Source: Methanolobus vulcani (lineage in GTDB: Archaea; Halobacteriota; Methanosarcinia; Methanosarcinales; Methanosarcinaceae). Taken from it: 64,000 bases of DNA. The notes under the pieces were generated by a model. That model had not been told where the DNA came from and did not search any database. It saw nothing but the letters and a program-made list of their open reading frames with translations. The stretch spans positions 1 through 64,000 of the forward strand of contig NZ_VIAQ01000006.1 of NCBI RefSeq assembly GCF_006546655.1, given 5' to 3'. The position numbers and the translations under genes are program-made. The first letter of the stretch is position 1, and every line of letters starts with the position of its first letter. Shown in pieces: positions 51,971 through 62,138 of this stretch.

Positions 51971-52822
51971 TCACGCAGCCTCAGTTACATTTACAATATC
52001 GCAAGTCTCGTTGCATGGATACACATACAGTTCCCCGAAAAGTTCCTTCTGGGCAAGCCAGACTTTCTTTTCTGTCGCAAGGAACAGCAATGAAACATAA
52101 GTCATGATATTCTCAGACCTGTCATCGGTCATAAGATCTGAAAGGATAACAAATTCGCAGTCTTCAAAGGATCTTTCCAGCATTTCACCCATGTCCTTTA
52201 CACGTCCAAGAATGTCCTCTTCGTGTGCAATTCCAAGGACCTCGTCAGTAGTAACTGCCGATTTTTCCTCAAGTTTGCGGTGAACACTACGATCTTTCCT
52301 TCGGGTTTCCACCTTCTCTGCCTTGCGCAGCTCAACGATAAGCTCCTGAAGTGTCACAGGACGAGTGGCTCTGCGCCTTATTGGGAGCTTTGGGACCGGA
52401 TATTCGTCAACTTCATAGAAATCCAGTTCAGCATCAAACATATCAAAGTCGTCATCTTCCTCTTCTTCCTGAACGATTCCGGTGGATTTCATTCTCAAGA
52501 GGATCGCTGCATAAAGAAGAGTCCTGCCGGATAAGCGAAGGTCCAGCATCTGCATAACCTCTATGCGCTCAAGGAACATATCTGTGACATTGACAATATC
52601 AATATCCCATGGATTGATAGCACCATCCTTTGCAAGGTTCATAAGGATCTCAACAGGTTCGCTGAGGACATCTTCCGGGAATTCCAGAAGGGCTTCATCA
52701 ACACCCAGACCCCTCAAAGTCTCAACAAACTCAGGATCAATGGTACATGGTAACGAAACATCAGCTATCTGGGCAATGTCAACTGCCTGAACCATTTCCA
52801 TATCTTCTGCTATTTCGTTCAA
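51971..52822 (-). CDS. scpA: Segregation and condensation protein ScpA (kleisin)
   Basis: This 283-residue kleisin bridges the SMC heads. It has the N-terminal ScpA domain (PVEILMNLAKDGAINPWDIDIVNVTDMFLERIEVMQ, about 51-86) that binds SMC neck and the C-terminal winged helix (FEDCEFVILSDLMTDDRSENIMTYVSLLFLATEKKVWLAQ) that binds the SMC head. The middle (EEEEDDDFDMFDAELDFYEVDEYP) is acidic and is where ScpB binds. The TTG at 52822 overlaps the smc stop (TTGA); ATG 52801 is an alternative. Confidence 0.93.
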   Translation of the reverse strand: MNEIAEDMEMVQAVDIAQIADVSLPCTIDPEFVETLRGLGVDEALLEFPEDVLSEPVEILMNLAKDGAINPWDIDIVNVTDMFLERIEVMQMLDLRLSGRTLLYAAILLRMKSTGIVQEEEEDDDFDMFDAELDFYEVDEYPVPKLPIRRRATRPVTLQELIVELRKAEKVETRRKDRSVHRKLEEKSAVTTDEVLGIAHEEDILGRVKDMGEMLERSFEDCEFVILSDLMTDDRSENIMTYVSLLFLATEKKVWLAQKELFGELYVYPCNETCDIVNVTEAA

Positions 52823-55800
52823 CGTAATTTCACTCCCGTTATACTTGTAATGTTATTTTCCTGCATTGCAACACCGATAGTGCGCTCTGCAGCTTCGATC
52901 ATTGGTTTTCTCAGGGACACAACAATGAACTGTGCATTCTTAACTGCCTTTTTCACACGCTGGGCAACTCTTCCGGCATTTGCTCCGTCAAGGAACATGT
53001 CAATCTCATCGAATGCATAGAAAGGTGCCGGCCTGTACTGCTGAATAGCGAAAACAAATGAGAGTGCGGTCAGACTCTTCTCTCCTCCGGACATCGCTTC
53101 AAGACGCTGAAGGGTCTTTTCCTTAGGCTGTGCCCTTAGTGTAAGACCGCCTGCAAATGGGTCTTCATAATTATCAAGAACAAGTTCTCCGATTCCATCA
53201 GAAAGCTCGTGGAATATTTCCTTGAATGGTTCGTTGATACCATTGTAGGTTTCCATGAAAGTGTCTTTTTTGAGCTGCTCATATTGTGCGATACGCTCAA
53301 GGATCTGTTCCCTTTCAGATGAGAGAGTGTCACGCCTGCTTACAAGCTCATCAAGTCTTGCTTCAACCTCATCATATTCATCAATTGCACGCATGTTAAC
53401 AGGTTCAAGGCGCTCCATTGCCCTTTCGATAGAAGCAATCCTTGTGCGCACAGTCTCATAATTAGGAACTTCCTCGGTTTCCTCGATACCACGCCTCTGG
53501 ATCTCTTCGGTAAGATCACTTACCTGCTCATCAAGGGCTTCCTTTGTTGCATTCAAAGCCATCATCTGCCTGTTGCCTTCATCAAACCTGGCCTTGAATT
53601 TATCAAATTCTTTCTTCAACGCAATATGTTCATCGTGCAAGCGGGTACGTTCCTGCTGCAACTCCTTAAGCTCATCAGCAAGTTCCATTTCACGCTGCTG
53701 CTTCTCCTTGAGAGATTCCTCAAGTTCAGTGATCTTGTCCTTAAGATCAGAAACGCGCTGCTTGTGAGTGCTCTTCTTCTCATCCATAGACTTGATGAGT
53801 TCCCTGTTCTCTTCGATCTTATTAGATGCATAATTGCGGTCAAGGTTCAGAGCATTAAGGGTGGATTCAATATCCCTCACACGACCATCCAGACGTCTGA
53901 TTTCCTCGTCAAGCTGCTCAGCCTGCCTGTTAAGTTCAGGAACCTCTGAACCTTCCAGTTTCTCTTCCAGAACCTCAATGTCCTTTTCAAGTGAAACAAC
54001 AAGTTCTTCCTGCTCCTGCTTCTTTGCCAGCGTTGCATCCATCTCAACTCTTAGTTGCTTGCGGGCTTCCTCGATCTCTGCAAGTTCGTTACTCTTTGCA
54101 TCAATAAGCTGCTCAAGACGCTCGCCCCTGCCTGCAATCTCCTCAAGCTGCATCTGTTTCTTGGAGATTTCTTTATCGTGCTCATGAATCTCACGGTTTA
54201 TCTGAGCAACATGCCCTTCAACCTGGTCCAGTTTCTTGATCGCATTGCTGCGCTTTGAATCCAGTTCGGTGATCTTTTCAGCGATTCTCACAAGCTTGTC
54301 CTTTTCAGATGCTGCAAATGAAAGACCGGCTTTCTGCTGCTGGGAACCTCCAACCATTGCACCGCTCTTCTCAATAACTTCACCTTCAAGAGTAACCATT
54401 CTTAAGCCCCCCATCAGGCGGCGTGCATTGGTAAGAGTGTCAACAATAAGAGTATCTCTGAAAACATACCAGAAAGCAGCTTCAAATTTATTATCAAAAT
54501 CTATAAGGTCTATGGCATAACCGATGACACCTTCCCTGTCAGAAAGGTCCTTGTACGGCCTGCGGGCTTCCATTTTGTTCAGTGGAAGGAAAGTTGCCCT
54601 GCCACCACGCCTTTGTTTCAGGAAAGAGATAGCTCTTGCAGCATCCTCATCATTTTCTACAACAACTGCCTGCATACGTCCGCCGGCTGCAATTCCCAGT
54701 GCATTGGAATACTTCTGGTCAACGCTACCAAGCTCTGCAATAGTTCCATAAATTCCTGGCAGACCATGGTGCTTCTTCTCATTCATTACCATGTCAACTG
54801 CTTTGGAATATTTACTGTGGTCTTCTGCTGCCCTGACACGAACCTCGATTCTGGCATAATCATTCTCATGCTTGCGAAGCTCGTCCTCAAATTCCTTAAC
54901 AATAACTTTCAACTGGGAACGTGTGAACTCAAGGTCATCCATGTCCTTTGTCAGGGCATCAATCTTCTCATTGAGTTTATCAATATCATATTCTACGGAT
55001 TTTGTGTCACTGCCTGAAGATTCTGCCTTTGATTTCGCATCAGCGATCTCGCCCTCGATATCCCTTGCTTCAACAGACTTTCTCCTCTGGGCATCAAGCA
55101 GGCGGTCTTCCTGGCGCATAAGCTCGTTTTTCTCATTCTTCACAGCTTCAAGCCGGGATTTCAGTTTGCTTAACTCATCACGGGTCTGTGCGAATTTAGC
55201 GTCCACATCAGCGATCTTACTTTGCAGAAGCATGCGTTCGGTCTTGCGCTCTGACATCTCAGCAAGGATGCTTTCCTTACGCATTGTCTCTTCAGAAATC
55301 TTAGAATCCAGTTCCTCAAGCTTGCCTTTAATCTCATCGATTTCCACAAAGGCCTTTCTTCGTCTGGATTCAACATCTTCCATTTCCTTTTCAGAAATCT
55401 CAATGGTGTCCACGCACCTTGAAACTTCACCACGGATACCCTCGATATCTTTCTTGATCTGGATCTGCTCATCCTCACCCATTCTCTGGATGTTCAGGGT
55501 CATTTCCTCAAGTTCCTGCTCCAGTTTATCCACAGCAACTCTCTTGGCCTCCAGGTCAACTTCCAGTTTACCAAGAACTTCCTCTTTTGCAAGAATATCG
55601 TCAGCAACATTTGTGAGTTCTACTTTGGCATCCTTCAGCTTTGCCAGCAAAACGAAACCTTCAAACTTCATTTTCTCTTCTTTAAGAGACTGGTATTTGA
55701 GAGCCTGGTCACGCTCGGTCTTTAGCTTTTCAAGCTGCTGACCTACCTCTTCAATGATAATATCAACCCTTTCGACTCTCTCACGCACAATCTCAAGTTC

Positions 55801-56343
55801 GCTGAGTGCCCTATCCCTCTTGCTGTCAAATTCAGCAACACCAGCAATCTCATCTATGATCTTACGCCTCTCACCAGGAGTCATATTGATGATACGGGTA
55901 ACGTCTCCCTGCATCACAACATTGTATCCTTCAGGAGTTACACGAGCCTTTGCAAGATAATTATGAACTTCAGTAAGGCTTACAGCCTTGCCGTTAAAAT
56001 AGAAATAACTGTAATAACCGGAATCAGTTTCCCTTATCTTTCTGGTGATGGAAATCTCATCTGCATCAACTGGCATTTCACGGTCAACATTATCAAACCG
56101 AATGGTAACCTGTGCAAAGTCCGGTTTTTTGGAACCCTCCCCATTATAGATAAGATCGGTGAGTTTTTCAGCTCTCAGGGTTCTGGAACTTGAAAGACCC
56201 AGCACAAAGAGAATACCGTCTATTATGTTAGACTTACCACTGCCGTTTGGACCGGATATCGTGGTGAAACCATCAAAAAAAGGTATCTTTACCTTTTTCC
56301 CGAAGGATTTGAAGTTTATAAACTCAAGTTCCTTGATATGCAC
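52819..56343 (-). CDS. smc: Chromosome segregation ATPase SMC
   Basis: This 1174-residue SMC forms the condensin ring. The N-terminal head has Walker A GPNGSGKSN (about 32-40), the first coiled-coil (170-490) and hinge (about 520-640, GLPGIYGTIAELGSVDQKYSNAL) with Gly-rich GGLRMVTLEGEV, then the second coiled-coil (680-1010). The C-terminal head carries the signature AMSGGEKSLTALSFVFAIQ and Walker B APFYAFDEIDMFLD. GTG 56343 is the start with AGAGGA six bases upstream. It is the centre of smc-scpA-scpB, overlapping scpA by TTGA. Length is usual. Confidence 0.97.
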   Translation of the reverse strand: MHIKELEFINFKSFGKKVKIPFFDGFTTISGPNGSGKSNIIDGILFVLGLSSSRTLRAEKLTDLIYNGEGSKKPDFAQVTIRFDNVDREMPVDADEISITRKIRETDSGYYSYFYFNGKAVSLTEVHNYLAKARVTPEGYNVVMQGDVTRIINMTPGERRKIIDEIAGVAEFDSKRDRALSELEIVRERVERVDIIIEEVGQQLEKLKTERDQALKYQSLKEEKMKFEGFVLLAKLKDAKVELTNVADDILAKEEVLGKLEVDLEAKRVAVDKLEQELEEMTLNIQRMGEDEQIQIKKDIEGIRGEVSRCVDTIEISEKEMEDVESRRRKAFVEIDEIKGKLEELDSKISEETMRKESILAEMSERKTERMLLQSKIADVDAKFAQTRDELSKLKSRLEAVKNEKNELMRQEDRLLDAQRRKSVEARDIEGEIADAKSKAESSGSDTKSVEYDIDKLNEKIDALTKDMDDLEFTRSQLKVIVKEFEDELRKHENDYARIEVRVRAAEDHSKYSKAVDMVMNEKKHHGLPGIYGTIAELGSVDQKYSNALGIAAGGRMQAVVVENDEDAARAISFLKQRRGGRATFLPLNKMEARRPYKDLSDREGVIGYAIDLIDFDNKFEAAFWYVFRDTLIVDTLTNARRLMGGLRMVTLEGEVIEKSGAMVGGSQQQKAGLSFAASEKDKLVRIAEKITELDSKRSNAIKKLDQVEGHVAQINREIHEHDKEISKKQMQLEEIAGRGERLEQLIDAKSNELAEIEEARKQLRVEMDATLAKKQEQEELVVSLEKDIEVLEEKLEGSEVPELNRQAEQLDEEIRRLDGRVRDIESTLNALNLDRNYASNKIEENRELIKSMDEKKSTHKQRVSDLKDKITELEESLKEKQQREMELADELKELQQERTRLHDEHIALKKEFDKFKARFDEGNRQMMALNATKEALDEQVSDLTEEIQRRGIEETEEVPNYETVRTRIASIERAMERLEPVNMRAIDEYDEVEARLDELVSRRDTLSSEREQILERIAQYEQLKKDTFMETYNGINEPFKEIFHELSDGIGELVLDNYEDPFAGGLTLRAQPKEKTLQRLEAMSGGEKSLTALSFVFAIQQYRPAPFYAFDEIDMFLDGANAGRVAQRVKKAVKNAQFIVVSLRKPMIEAAERTIGVAMQENNITSITGVKLR

Positions 56344-56368
56344 GTGATTCCTCTGTTTTTATGAAAGG

Positions 56369-57247
56369 TCATTTTCTTCGTGTGGTGGTCATTATTACCG
56401 CATCTTCATCTTCACGTGCCTCTACGGACTCGTAATCTGAATCTTCATTATTATCATTGCATGAAGCTGGCTTATCCTCTTCAGCAACAATATAATTGCA
56501 GGAGTCTCTTTCCTGACGTGATGTCCAGTTGAGTCTCATCTGGCGTTCGTCATCGGTTTCTGCAATAATATATTCAGACCTTGGTTCAGGTTCTGGCATC
56601 TCCGGCTGTTTTACAGTCGGAACTTCCCTCACATTAAAACGCATATTTGAGGATTGAGAAGTTGGGGGTTGTCTGGAAACAGGCTCCGGTTCTGCAGATC
56701 TGATGGATACTTTTGGACTTGACTGGCTTGTATAAGATACGGTTTCTTCAGGAACTGAGGGGGTTGACGGAGGAACCATCGATGAAAGTGATGCACTCTT
56801 AGGCGGAGAAGCATTGGCTGAAGCTGAAACCGGTTTAGGTTCCGGCCTGTAAACCCTGGGACTTGAGTATTCAACAGGTGCTGCCTCAGAAACTGGCTTT
56901 TCTACCTTGGGTGTTGGATTGGGTGTTAGATTAGATACCAGACTTGGTGTGGCTTTAGGCTCAGCTTTCCTTTCTTTTGAAACTGAAACCTCTTTCAGCG
57001 ACCTGATCATTGATTTCTGGTCAAGAAGCTCATCCATTATCCCGTTAAGATTACTGCTTATGGACTGGACCTTGCGTTCAAGCTGAGCTATGCGATTGTT
57101 AAAATCAAGGTCGTTCTTAAGATCGCTTCTGATCTCACGGAGTATAGACTCCCGGAGATTGGTTTTAATATCGTCTAATTCTGCTTCTTTTTCCTTGAGC
57201 TGCCGCTCAAGGCGTTCAATAACAAAGTCCCTGTTTTCAGTGTTCAT
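56369..57247 (-). CDS. Coiled-coil/proline-rich protein upstream of smc
   Basis: I do not recognise a family for this 292-residue protein. It has an N-terminal coiled-coil (about 1-85: ERLERQLKEKEAELDDIKTNL, RIAQLERKVQSISSNLNGI), a long Pro/Ser/Glu-rich stretch (about 90-215; LTPNPTPKVEKPVSEAAPVE, PPSTPSVPEE), and an acidic end with DDERQMRLNWTSRQERD. No membrane or enzyme motif is seen. It lies 25 nt upstream of smc and shares its promoter, so it may be a condensin loading or regulation factor. ATG 57247 with GCGAGG upstream is favoured; the frame opens at 57301 with GTG. It is not an Mre11-Rad50 relative by motif. Confidence 0.7.
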   Translation of the reverse strand: MNTENRDFVIERLERQLKEKEAELDDIKTNLRESILREIRSDLKNDLDFNNRIAQLERKVQSISSNLNGIMDELLDQKSMIRSLKEVSVSKERKAEPKATPSLVSNLTPNPTPKVEKPVSEAAPVEYSSPRVYRPEPKPVSASANASPPKSASLSSMVPPSTPSVPEETVSYTSQSSPKVSIRSAEPEPVSRQPPTSQSSNMRFNVREVPTVKQPEMPEPEPRSEYIIAETDDERQMRLNWTSRQERDSCNYIVAEEDKPASCNDNNEDSDYESVEAREDEDAVIMTTTRRK

Positions 57248-57424
57248 GAAAAGCCTCGCAAATCCATTCAGTCCCTCATCGCTGTTACGCGAAAATACCA
57301 CGTTATTATATGAATAAAAGTATAATATACCTTATGGTTGTCTCTTGTATTTTATTCAAGCAATAAATAATTATTTAATTTGATCTGCGTTTCAACGGTT
57401 TCAACGCATTTTATCGGGCAATTA

Positions 57425-60085
57425 TTACCGGGCGAATATAGCAGAATTGTTAGTAATAGGATCTTTTTCAACTGCAAACACGTGGTCTGCAGAATCTATC
57501 AGCGACTCATCATGGGATACAATGAGTATCTGAGCAACTCCTATCTCCCTCATCATGTCAACAAGTTTGATGAGCTGGTGCACATGCCCCCTATCAAGGA
57601 AAACCGTCGGCTCATCCATAATGAGTGGTGGAAGACCTTCCCCTGCATGTGTTGAACTTCCAAGTGAAAGCAGGCGATAGATAGCACAACGAAGAACCAG
57701 ATTAAAGAGCGCCCTCTCGCCACCACTGAGAAGTTTGGGTTCAAGAGCAGTTCCGTCCTTCTCAAAAACAGTCAGGTTGTAATCAGCATCTAACGTCACA
57801 TGAGAATATGCATTATTGGAATACATGAATGTGAATATCTCATTAATAAGAGTATCAAGGGTCTGGATGTTACTTGAGCGCAACTGAGCACGGATACGCA
57901 TATACATACTCTCAAGGTTTTCCGCATCTGAGTACACAGCCCGCAGGAAATCACCTTTATTCTGAAGCACAGTAAGACCTTTCTTCATATCAGAAAGCCG
58001 CTTTCGGTCATTTTCAGCCATACCGGCCTTCTTCATAACCTCATCCTTTTCAAGCTTCAGTTTGTCGATCATGGAATTGATATTCCCAAAAGCAGTATTG
58101 TATTTCTTACTCAGAACTTCCAGTTCCTTCTTATCGAACTCACCAATACTCTTATCGATCTCTGCAAGCAGCTCTTTCTTTTCACCAATCTGGGCATCAA
58201 ATAAAGAGACCATTTCCTGAATGCCTTTTATTTTATCATTCATCTGCATAATCTCAGAATTAATCTTATCTGATTCAACTAGAGCTTTCTGCATTTCCCT
58301 GAGTAAACCAAGTTTTTCAAGCACCACAGCATGTTCTTTCTGTACAGAATCCTCATTCTGCTTTATCTGCTGGATTCCTGCTTTGGTCCCTTCAAGAGCT
58401 TTCTCCAGCAACTCCTTGCTATCCAGTAATTCGTGTATCCTGCTCTTATAATCATTAATGCGAAGCCCATACTCCTCTACTCTTTTCTCATCACGCTCAA
58501 TTGCTTCCTTTTCAGACCCAATATCACGGAGAACAGCATCAATATCTGACTTACAGCTTCTTGCAGACTTTATTTTCTCAACCCTGGCCTCAGTTTCAGT
58601 CTGCTTGACCTGCAACTCTGAAAGTTCAGATTCCAGCTTTACCAGTGCCTCATCATCCTCAATAGTAGACTGCTCCACACAGGAACCTTTCAACTCCTGA
58701 CCACATGTAGGACATTTTCCGGCTTCCAGCAGCTTTTTTGAGTTTTCAAGCCGGAATTTCAATTCTGATATTTTCACCTTCAGTTCAGATTCCAGACCAT
58801 GGAACCTTTTCTGCTGATCATTTACAAGATCAAGCACATCATCGATATTCTCTAATTTCTCAAGACTGAATCCCAGAGAGGATACTTTAGAAACGATTTC
58901 CTTACGTGTGTTCTCACGTTCAGCGATCTTAAGTTTATGCTCTTTAGTTTCAGTATGAACAGATTCTATTCGGGATTCAATATCTTTCATCCCATCCTCA
59001 AGAGCCTTTACCTGCTTTTCAGCATCCTTTATCGACTGCCCCGTGTTGAGAATGTCTTTTTCAGCAACCGCCTTCCTGCTCTTCACCTCAGCCAGCCTGT
59101 CACGAACAGAACGTTCTTCCTCATCCATTTTAGCAACGAAGAAATCTGATTCCTTTGAATCAACAGAAAGTTTTGATTCGATCTCAGAAACCCGTGATTT
59201 TTTCAATTCAAGAACTTCCCTGCGTGAGCGAATGTCCTTTGAAAGCGTATCAATGGATGTAAATGAACGGGATTTACGGTCTGTAAGTTCCTTAATCTGC
59301 TGCTGCACAGCTTCTTTCTTAGATGAAAGCTCACTTAATTCGGATAACTTCTTTGCAACCTCATCGATAAGACTGCGTGCCTGATCCCTCTTCTCATTCA
59401 GGGATGAAACTTCCTCATCTATCTGCAAAGACCTCGTTCTCAAGGTTGCCAGTCTACCACTTGGGTCAGAATCCTCAAGAAGCTGAATATCCGCATTCAG
59501 TTCCTTGACCCGCCTTTCATTGTCCCGCTGATGTCTTCCCACACCAACCCTTGCACTTGAAGCTCTCTCCCGGTATTCTTCCAGCTTCCCTAGTTGCAGC
59601 AGGTCATCAATCATTTTCTGGCGGTCTTTTGGCCTGGAATTAATAAGAACATCAATCTCGCCCTGCCTGATGTAAACACAGTTCCTGTACGCCTCCTCAT
59701 TCATATTGAGAAGAGAAGTCACTGCCTCATAGGTGCGGGAAGCCTGATCAAATATGATCTCTCCATCCCTCTTGAAAACAGATTTGGTATTGGAAGCACG
59801 ACCTTTTTCAGGATCGTTCCTGAAAGACTGCTCTATAGAATAAGCATGGCCATTCTGCTCAAATTCAAGCAGTATTAATGCCTTAGAAGCACCTTTTGTA
59901 ATAATATCGGAAAGAACAAATTCCTTATCCAGCGTCTTACTCCCGAAAAGTCCTGTAAAACATGCCTCAAGAAGACTGGACTTCCCGCTCCCATTTACAC
60001 CTGAAACTACAGTCACTCCATCCTTGAAAGAAAGGTCAAGCTCTTTGTAGCTTCTGATATTCTCAACTTTCAGGCGTTTTAGCAT
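57425..60085 (-). CDS. rad50: DNA double-strand break repair ATPase Rad50
   Basis: This 886-residue ABC-type ATPase partners Mre11 in break repair. Walker A GVNGSGKSS (about 29-37), coiled-coils with zinc hook KCPTCGQEL (Cys458, Cys461), and signature LSGGERALFNLVLRCAIYRLL near 785 with LIMDEPTVFLD. Length is usual for archaea. The start ATG 60085 sits in TGATG, overlapping the mre11 stop by one base, so the two genes are translationally coupled; ATG overlaps a preceding GTG. No HerA/NurA gene is seen here. Identification is secure. Confidence 0.96.
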   Translation of the reverse strand: MLKRLKVENIRSYKELDLSFKDGVTVVSGVNGSGKSSLLEACFTGLFGSKTLDKEFVLSDIITKGASKALILLEFEQNGHAYSIEQSFRNDPEKGRASNTKSVFKRDGEIIFDQASRTYEAVTSLLNMNEEAYRNCVYIRQGEIDVLINSRPKDRQKMIDDLLQLGKLEEYRERASSARVGVGRHQRDNERRVKELNADIQLLEDSDPSGRLATLRTRSLQIDEEVSSLNEKRDQARSLIDEVAKKLSELSELSSKKEAVQQQIKELTDRKSRSFTSIDTLSKDIRSRREVLELKKSRVSEIESKLSVDSKESDFFVAKMDEEERSVRDRLAEVKSRKAVAEKDILNTGQSIKDAEKQVKALEDGMKDIESRIESVHTETKEHKLKIAERENTRKEIVSKVSSLGFSLEKLENIDDVLDLVNDQQKRFHGLESELKVKISELKFRLENSKKLLEAGKCPTCGQELKGSCVEQSTIEDDEALVKLESELSELQVKQTETEARVEKIKSARSCKSDIDAVLRDIGSEKEAIERDEKRVEEYGLRINDYKSRIHELLDSKELLEKALEGTKAGIQQIKQNEDSVQKEHAVVLEKLGLLREMQKALVESDKINSEIMQMNDKIKGIQEMVSLFDAQIGEKKELLAEIDKSIGEFDKKELEVLSKKYNTAFGNINSMIDKLKLEKDEVMKKAGMAENDRKRLSDMKKGLTVLQNKGDFLRAVYSDAENLESMYMRIRAQLRSSNIQTLDTLINEIFTFMYSNNAYSHVTLDADYNLTVFEKDGTALEPKLLSGGERALFNLVLRCAIYRLLSLGSSTHAGEGLPPLIMDEPTVFLDRGHVHQLIKLVDMMREIGVAQILIVSHDESLIDSADHVFAVEKDPITNNSAIFAR

Positions 60086-61530
60086 CACAGGTAATCACCC
60101 AGATTGTACTGTCGGGGCTTTGGTGTATCTTCGTTCTTCTTTTTTTCGGAGGAAGACTTCTTTTCAGCTTCCTTTGGTATATCAACATCCTCTTTATCTG
60201 ACGTAAGAGGTATTTCATAGCCGCTTTCATAAACTATTTTTTCTTCTTCCACAGTCAGAGAAGAAACTTCGGAAGAGGATTCAGGTTCAGAATAGGAAAC
60301 ATGGCCTTCAGGAGAATTTTCATCAGCAGGCTGTAACCCCTGTTCACCAGAGTTTTCAGGAACCAGTTCATCAACAGGAGCAGAAACCTGAACAGGATTT
60401 GTAAAATCGATCTTTTCCAGAAGCTCTCCCAATTTAAGTTCTGCCTCATCTCCCATTCTGGTCTTGGCTATCTGGGAATCCCTTATCAGATCATCAAGAA
60501 GCAGACCCCCGGAAGTGAGATTCATCTTCCTTATCTCTTCTTTGATAACATCGTCAGGGTCTGAAAAAACCACTTTCAGAGTAGGGTCATTCAGAGTATC
60601 GACTCCTGCTCTCTGGTCCTTTATTCCGGGAACCAGAGCACCTCTTGACAAAAGGAACTTCTCGATCTCGCTGAAATCAAGCCGGGCTTTCACATCACCT
60701 GAAAGCTCAACGAACACGACCTTGTCATGAATGTCGTGCTCCATAATAGCATTAAAAACATCTTCAATGGCATTTGGTTCTTCATTCACATTCACAGGGA
60801 TGAACAGGAACTCACGGGTTGGAATGATCCTTTTACTAATCTCAATACCACTGTCCTTTATTGTAACTATATTGTATGACCGCGGCTCGCGTTCTGATGT
60901 ACTATTCCTTTCAGTACTACCAGGATAGGTAACCCATGTATCATCAACCTTGGTGACCTCATATTTGTGATTATCACCAAGAAGCACTGCGTGTATATCA
61001 AAGGGAATTGAATCGATGACCTCCTTTATGTCCCAGTCACCGAACGAGAAAGGCTTAACAAGCTGGTGCATCACAAGCAAGTTATAACGTGCATCAGTTT
61101 CTTTACCATCGAATATGGAATAATCAAAGAGAGGAATCTTTGTCTTGGCTACACTGTCAATGCCGTATATAGCCACATCCCCAAGCCTGTAAGGCTCATT
61201 GCTGAGTCTGGTCACAAGTCCCAGACTACTGTAAAGGTCAAGCCATTGTGTATTCTGTTTGCTCTCATGGTTTCCAACTATCGCAAGCAGTGGGATTCCG
61301 GCACTTTTGAGTCTTGAAAAAAGCCCCATTGCATCAAGAATATCGTCAAGTGTTGGATTGCGTGAGTCAAACAGATCGCCTGCGTGTATTACAGCATCCA
61401 CACTCATATCAATAGCATCATCCACCACAGCAGAAAAAGCATTGAGAAAATCCTTGCGGCGTACATCGCTGTGATATTGCCGGTATCCAAGATGTGTATC
61501 CCCTGTGTGGATAATTCGTATCTCATCCAT
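60085..61530 (-). CDS. mre11: DNA double-strand break repair nuclease Mre11
   Basis: This 481-residue nuclease has the phosphodiesterase motifs: IIHTGDTHLGYRQYHSD (Asp, His), VIHAGDLFDSRNP, LLAIVGNHE, and LLGDNHKYE with HAVLLGDNH near the end of the core. Archaeal Mre11 usually has about 370-420 residues; here about 110 further residues form a Glu/Ser-rich tail (VSYSEPESSSEVSSLTVEEE), ending KPRQYNLGDYL. In homologues the region after the core binds Rad50, and the final conserved short motif may do so. Start is ATG 61530; upstream is the divergent pilin-like operon. Confidence 0.94.
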   Translation of the reverse strand: MDEIRIIHTGDTHLGYRQYHSDVRRKDFLNAFSAVVDDAIDMSVDAVIHAGDLFDSRNPTLDDILDAMGLFSRLKSAGIPLLAIVGNHESKQNTQWLDLYSSLGLVTRLSNEPYRLGDVAIYGIDSVAKTKIPLFDYSIFDGKETDARYNLLVMHQLVKPFSFGDWDIKEVIDSIPFDIHAVLLGDNHKYEVTKVDDTWVTYPGSTERNSTSEREPRSYNIVTIKDSGIEISKRIIPTREFLFIPVNVNEEPNAIEDVFNAIMEHDIHDKVVFVELSGDVKARLDFSEIEKFLLSRGALVPGIKDQRAGVDTLNDPTLKVVFSDPDDVIKEEIRKMNLTSGGLLLDDLIRDSQIAKTRMGDEAELKLGELLEKIDFTNPVQVSAPVDELVPENSGEQGLQPADENSPEGHVSYSEPESSSEVSSLTVEEEKIVYESGYEIPLTSDKEDVDIPKEAEKKSSSEKKKNEDTPKPRQYNLGDYL

Positions 61531-61666
61531 CAGGAACTATAATATGTTTTTGTGATTTTTAATTCTTTGGTAGGAATAGAAGGATATGCATATCACTGGC
61601 AATTGTATACGAATATTATTACAGTTGTTTTTTATATAATAGATGCATAATAATACACCGGGCACC

Positions 61667-62137
61667 ATGGATGAGAAAGGGCAAATCACTATAGATTATC
61701 TTATCAGTATCACTATCTTCCTGTTTACAGTAGTATTTGTATTCAACTATACCTCAGGTATTTTTACACCTTTCCAGTCCAACTCTGACGAGGTAACACT
61801 GATTGCTGACCGTGTCTCTACTACACTGGTAGAAAACAGGTTAAGTATCGGAGATGAGAGCACACCCAATCTTGTCAGCGAAACAGAAGTTGATAATTTC
61901 TTTACAGAGCTCAATGGAACTAACTACGATGACATCATCGACTCCCTTGGAATGAACGGTAGTTACCTGCGATATGACCTCAACGTTACGCTTGAGAACA
62001 GTACAGCAGTGATAGATTCAGCAGGGGAAGTAATACCGGTTGGTGTGAACGTAGGCCAGACAAAGCGCATTATCCTGCTAAAGGATGAGAGCTCGGGAAA
62101 TACCGAGACCCTTGTAATGTCATTCAGGGTGTGGTAA
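61667..62137 (+). CDS. Type IV pilin-like membrane protein (DUF7287-like)
   Basis: This 156-residue protein has an N-terminal pilin-like start (MDEKGQITIDYLISITIFLFTVVFVF) with a charged lead and hydrophobic helix, then a soluble Asn/Ser-rich domain (SGIFTPFQSNSDEVTL, EVDNFFTELNGTNYDD). It resembles the archaeal DUF7287 type, found in operons of pseudopilins. A TATA box tttttatataata at about 61629-61641 predicts transcription from about 61658, so ATG 61667 is preferred over ATG 61643. It is the first gene of the set at the right edge. Confidence 0.7.
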   Translation: MDEKGQITIDYLISITIFLFTVVFVFNYTSGIFTPFQSNSDEVTLIADRVSTTLVENRLSIGDESTPNLVSETEVDNFFTELNGTNYDDIIDSLGMNGSYLRYDLNVTLENSTAVIDSAGEVIPVGVNVGQTKRIILLKDESSGNTETLVMSFRVW

Positions 62138-62138
62138 T

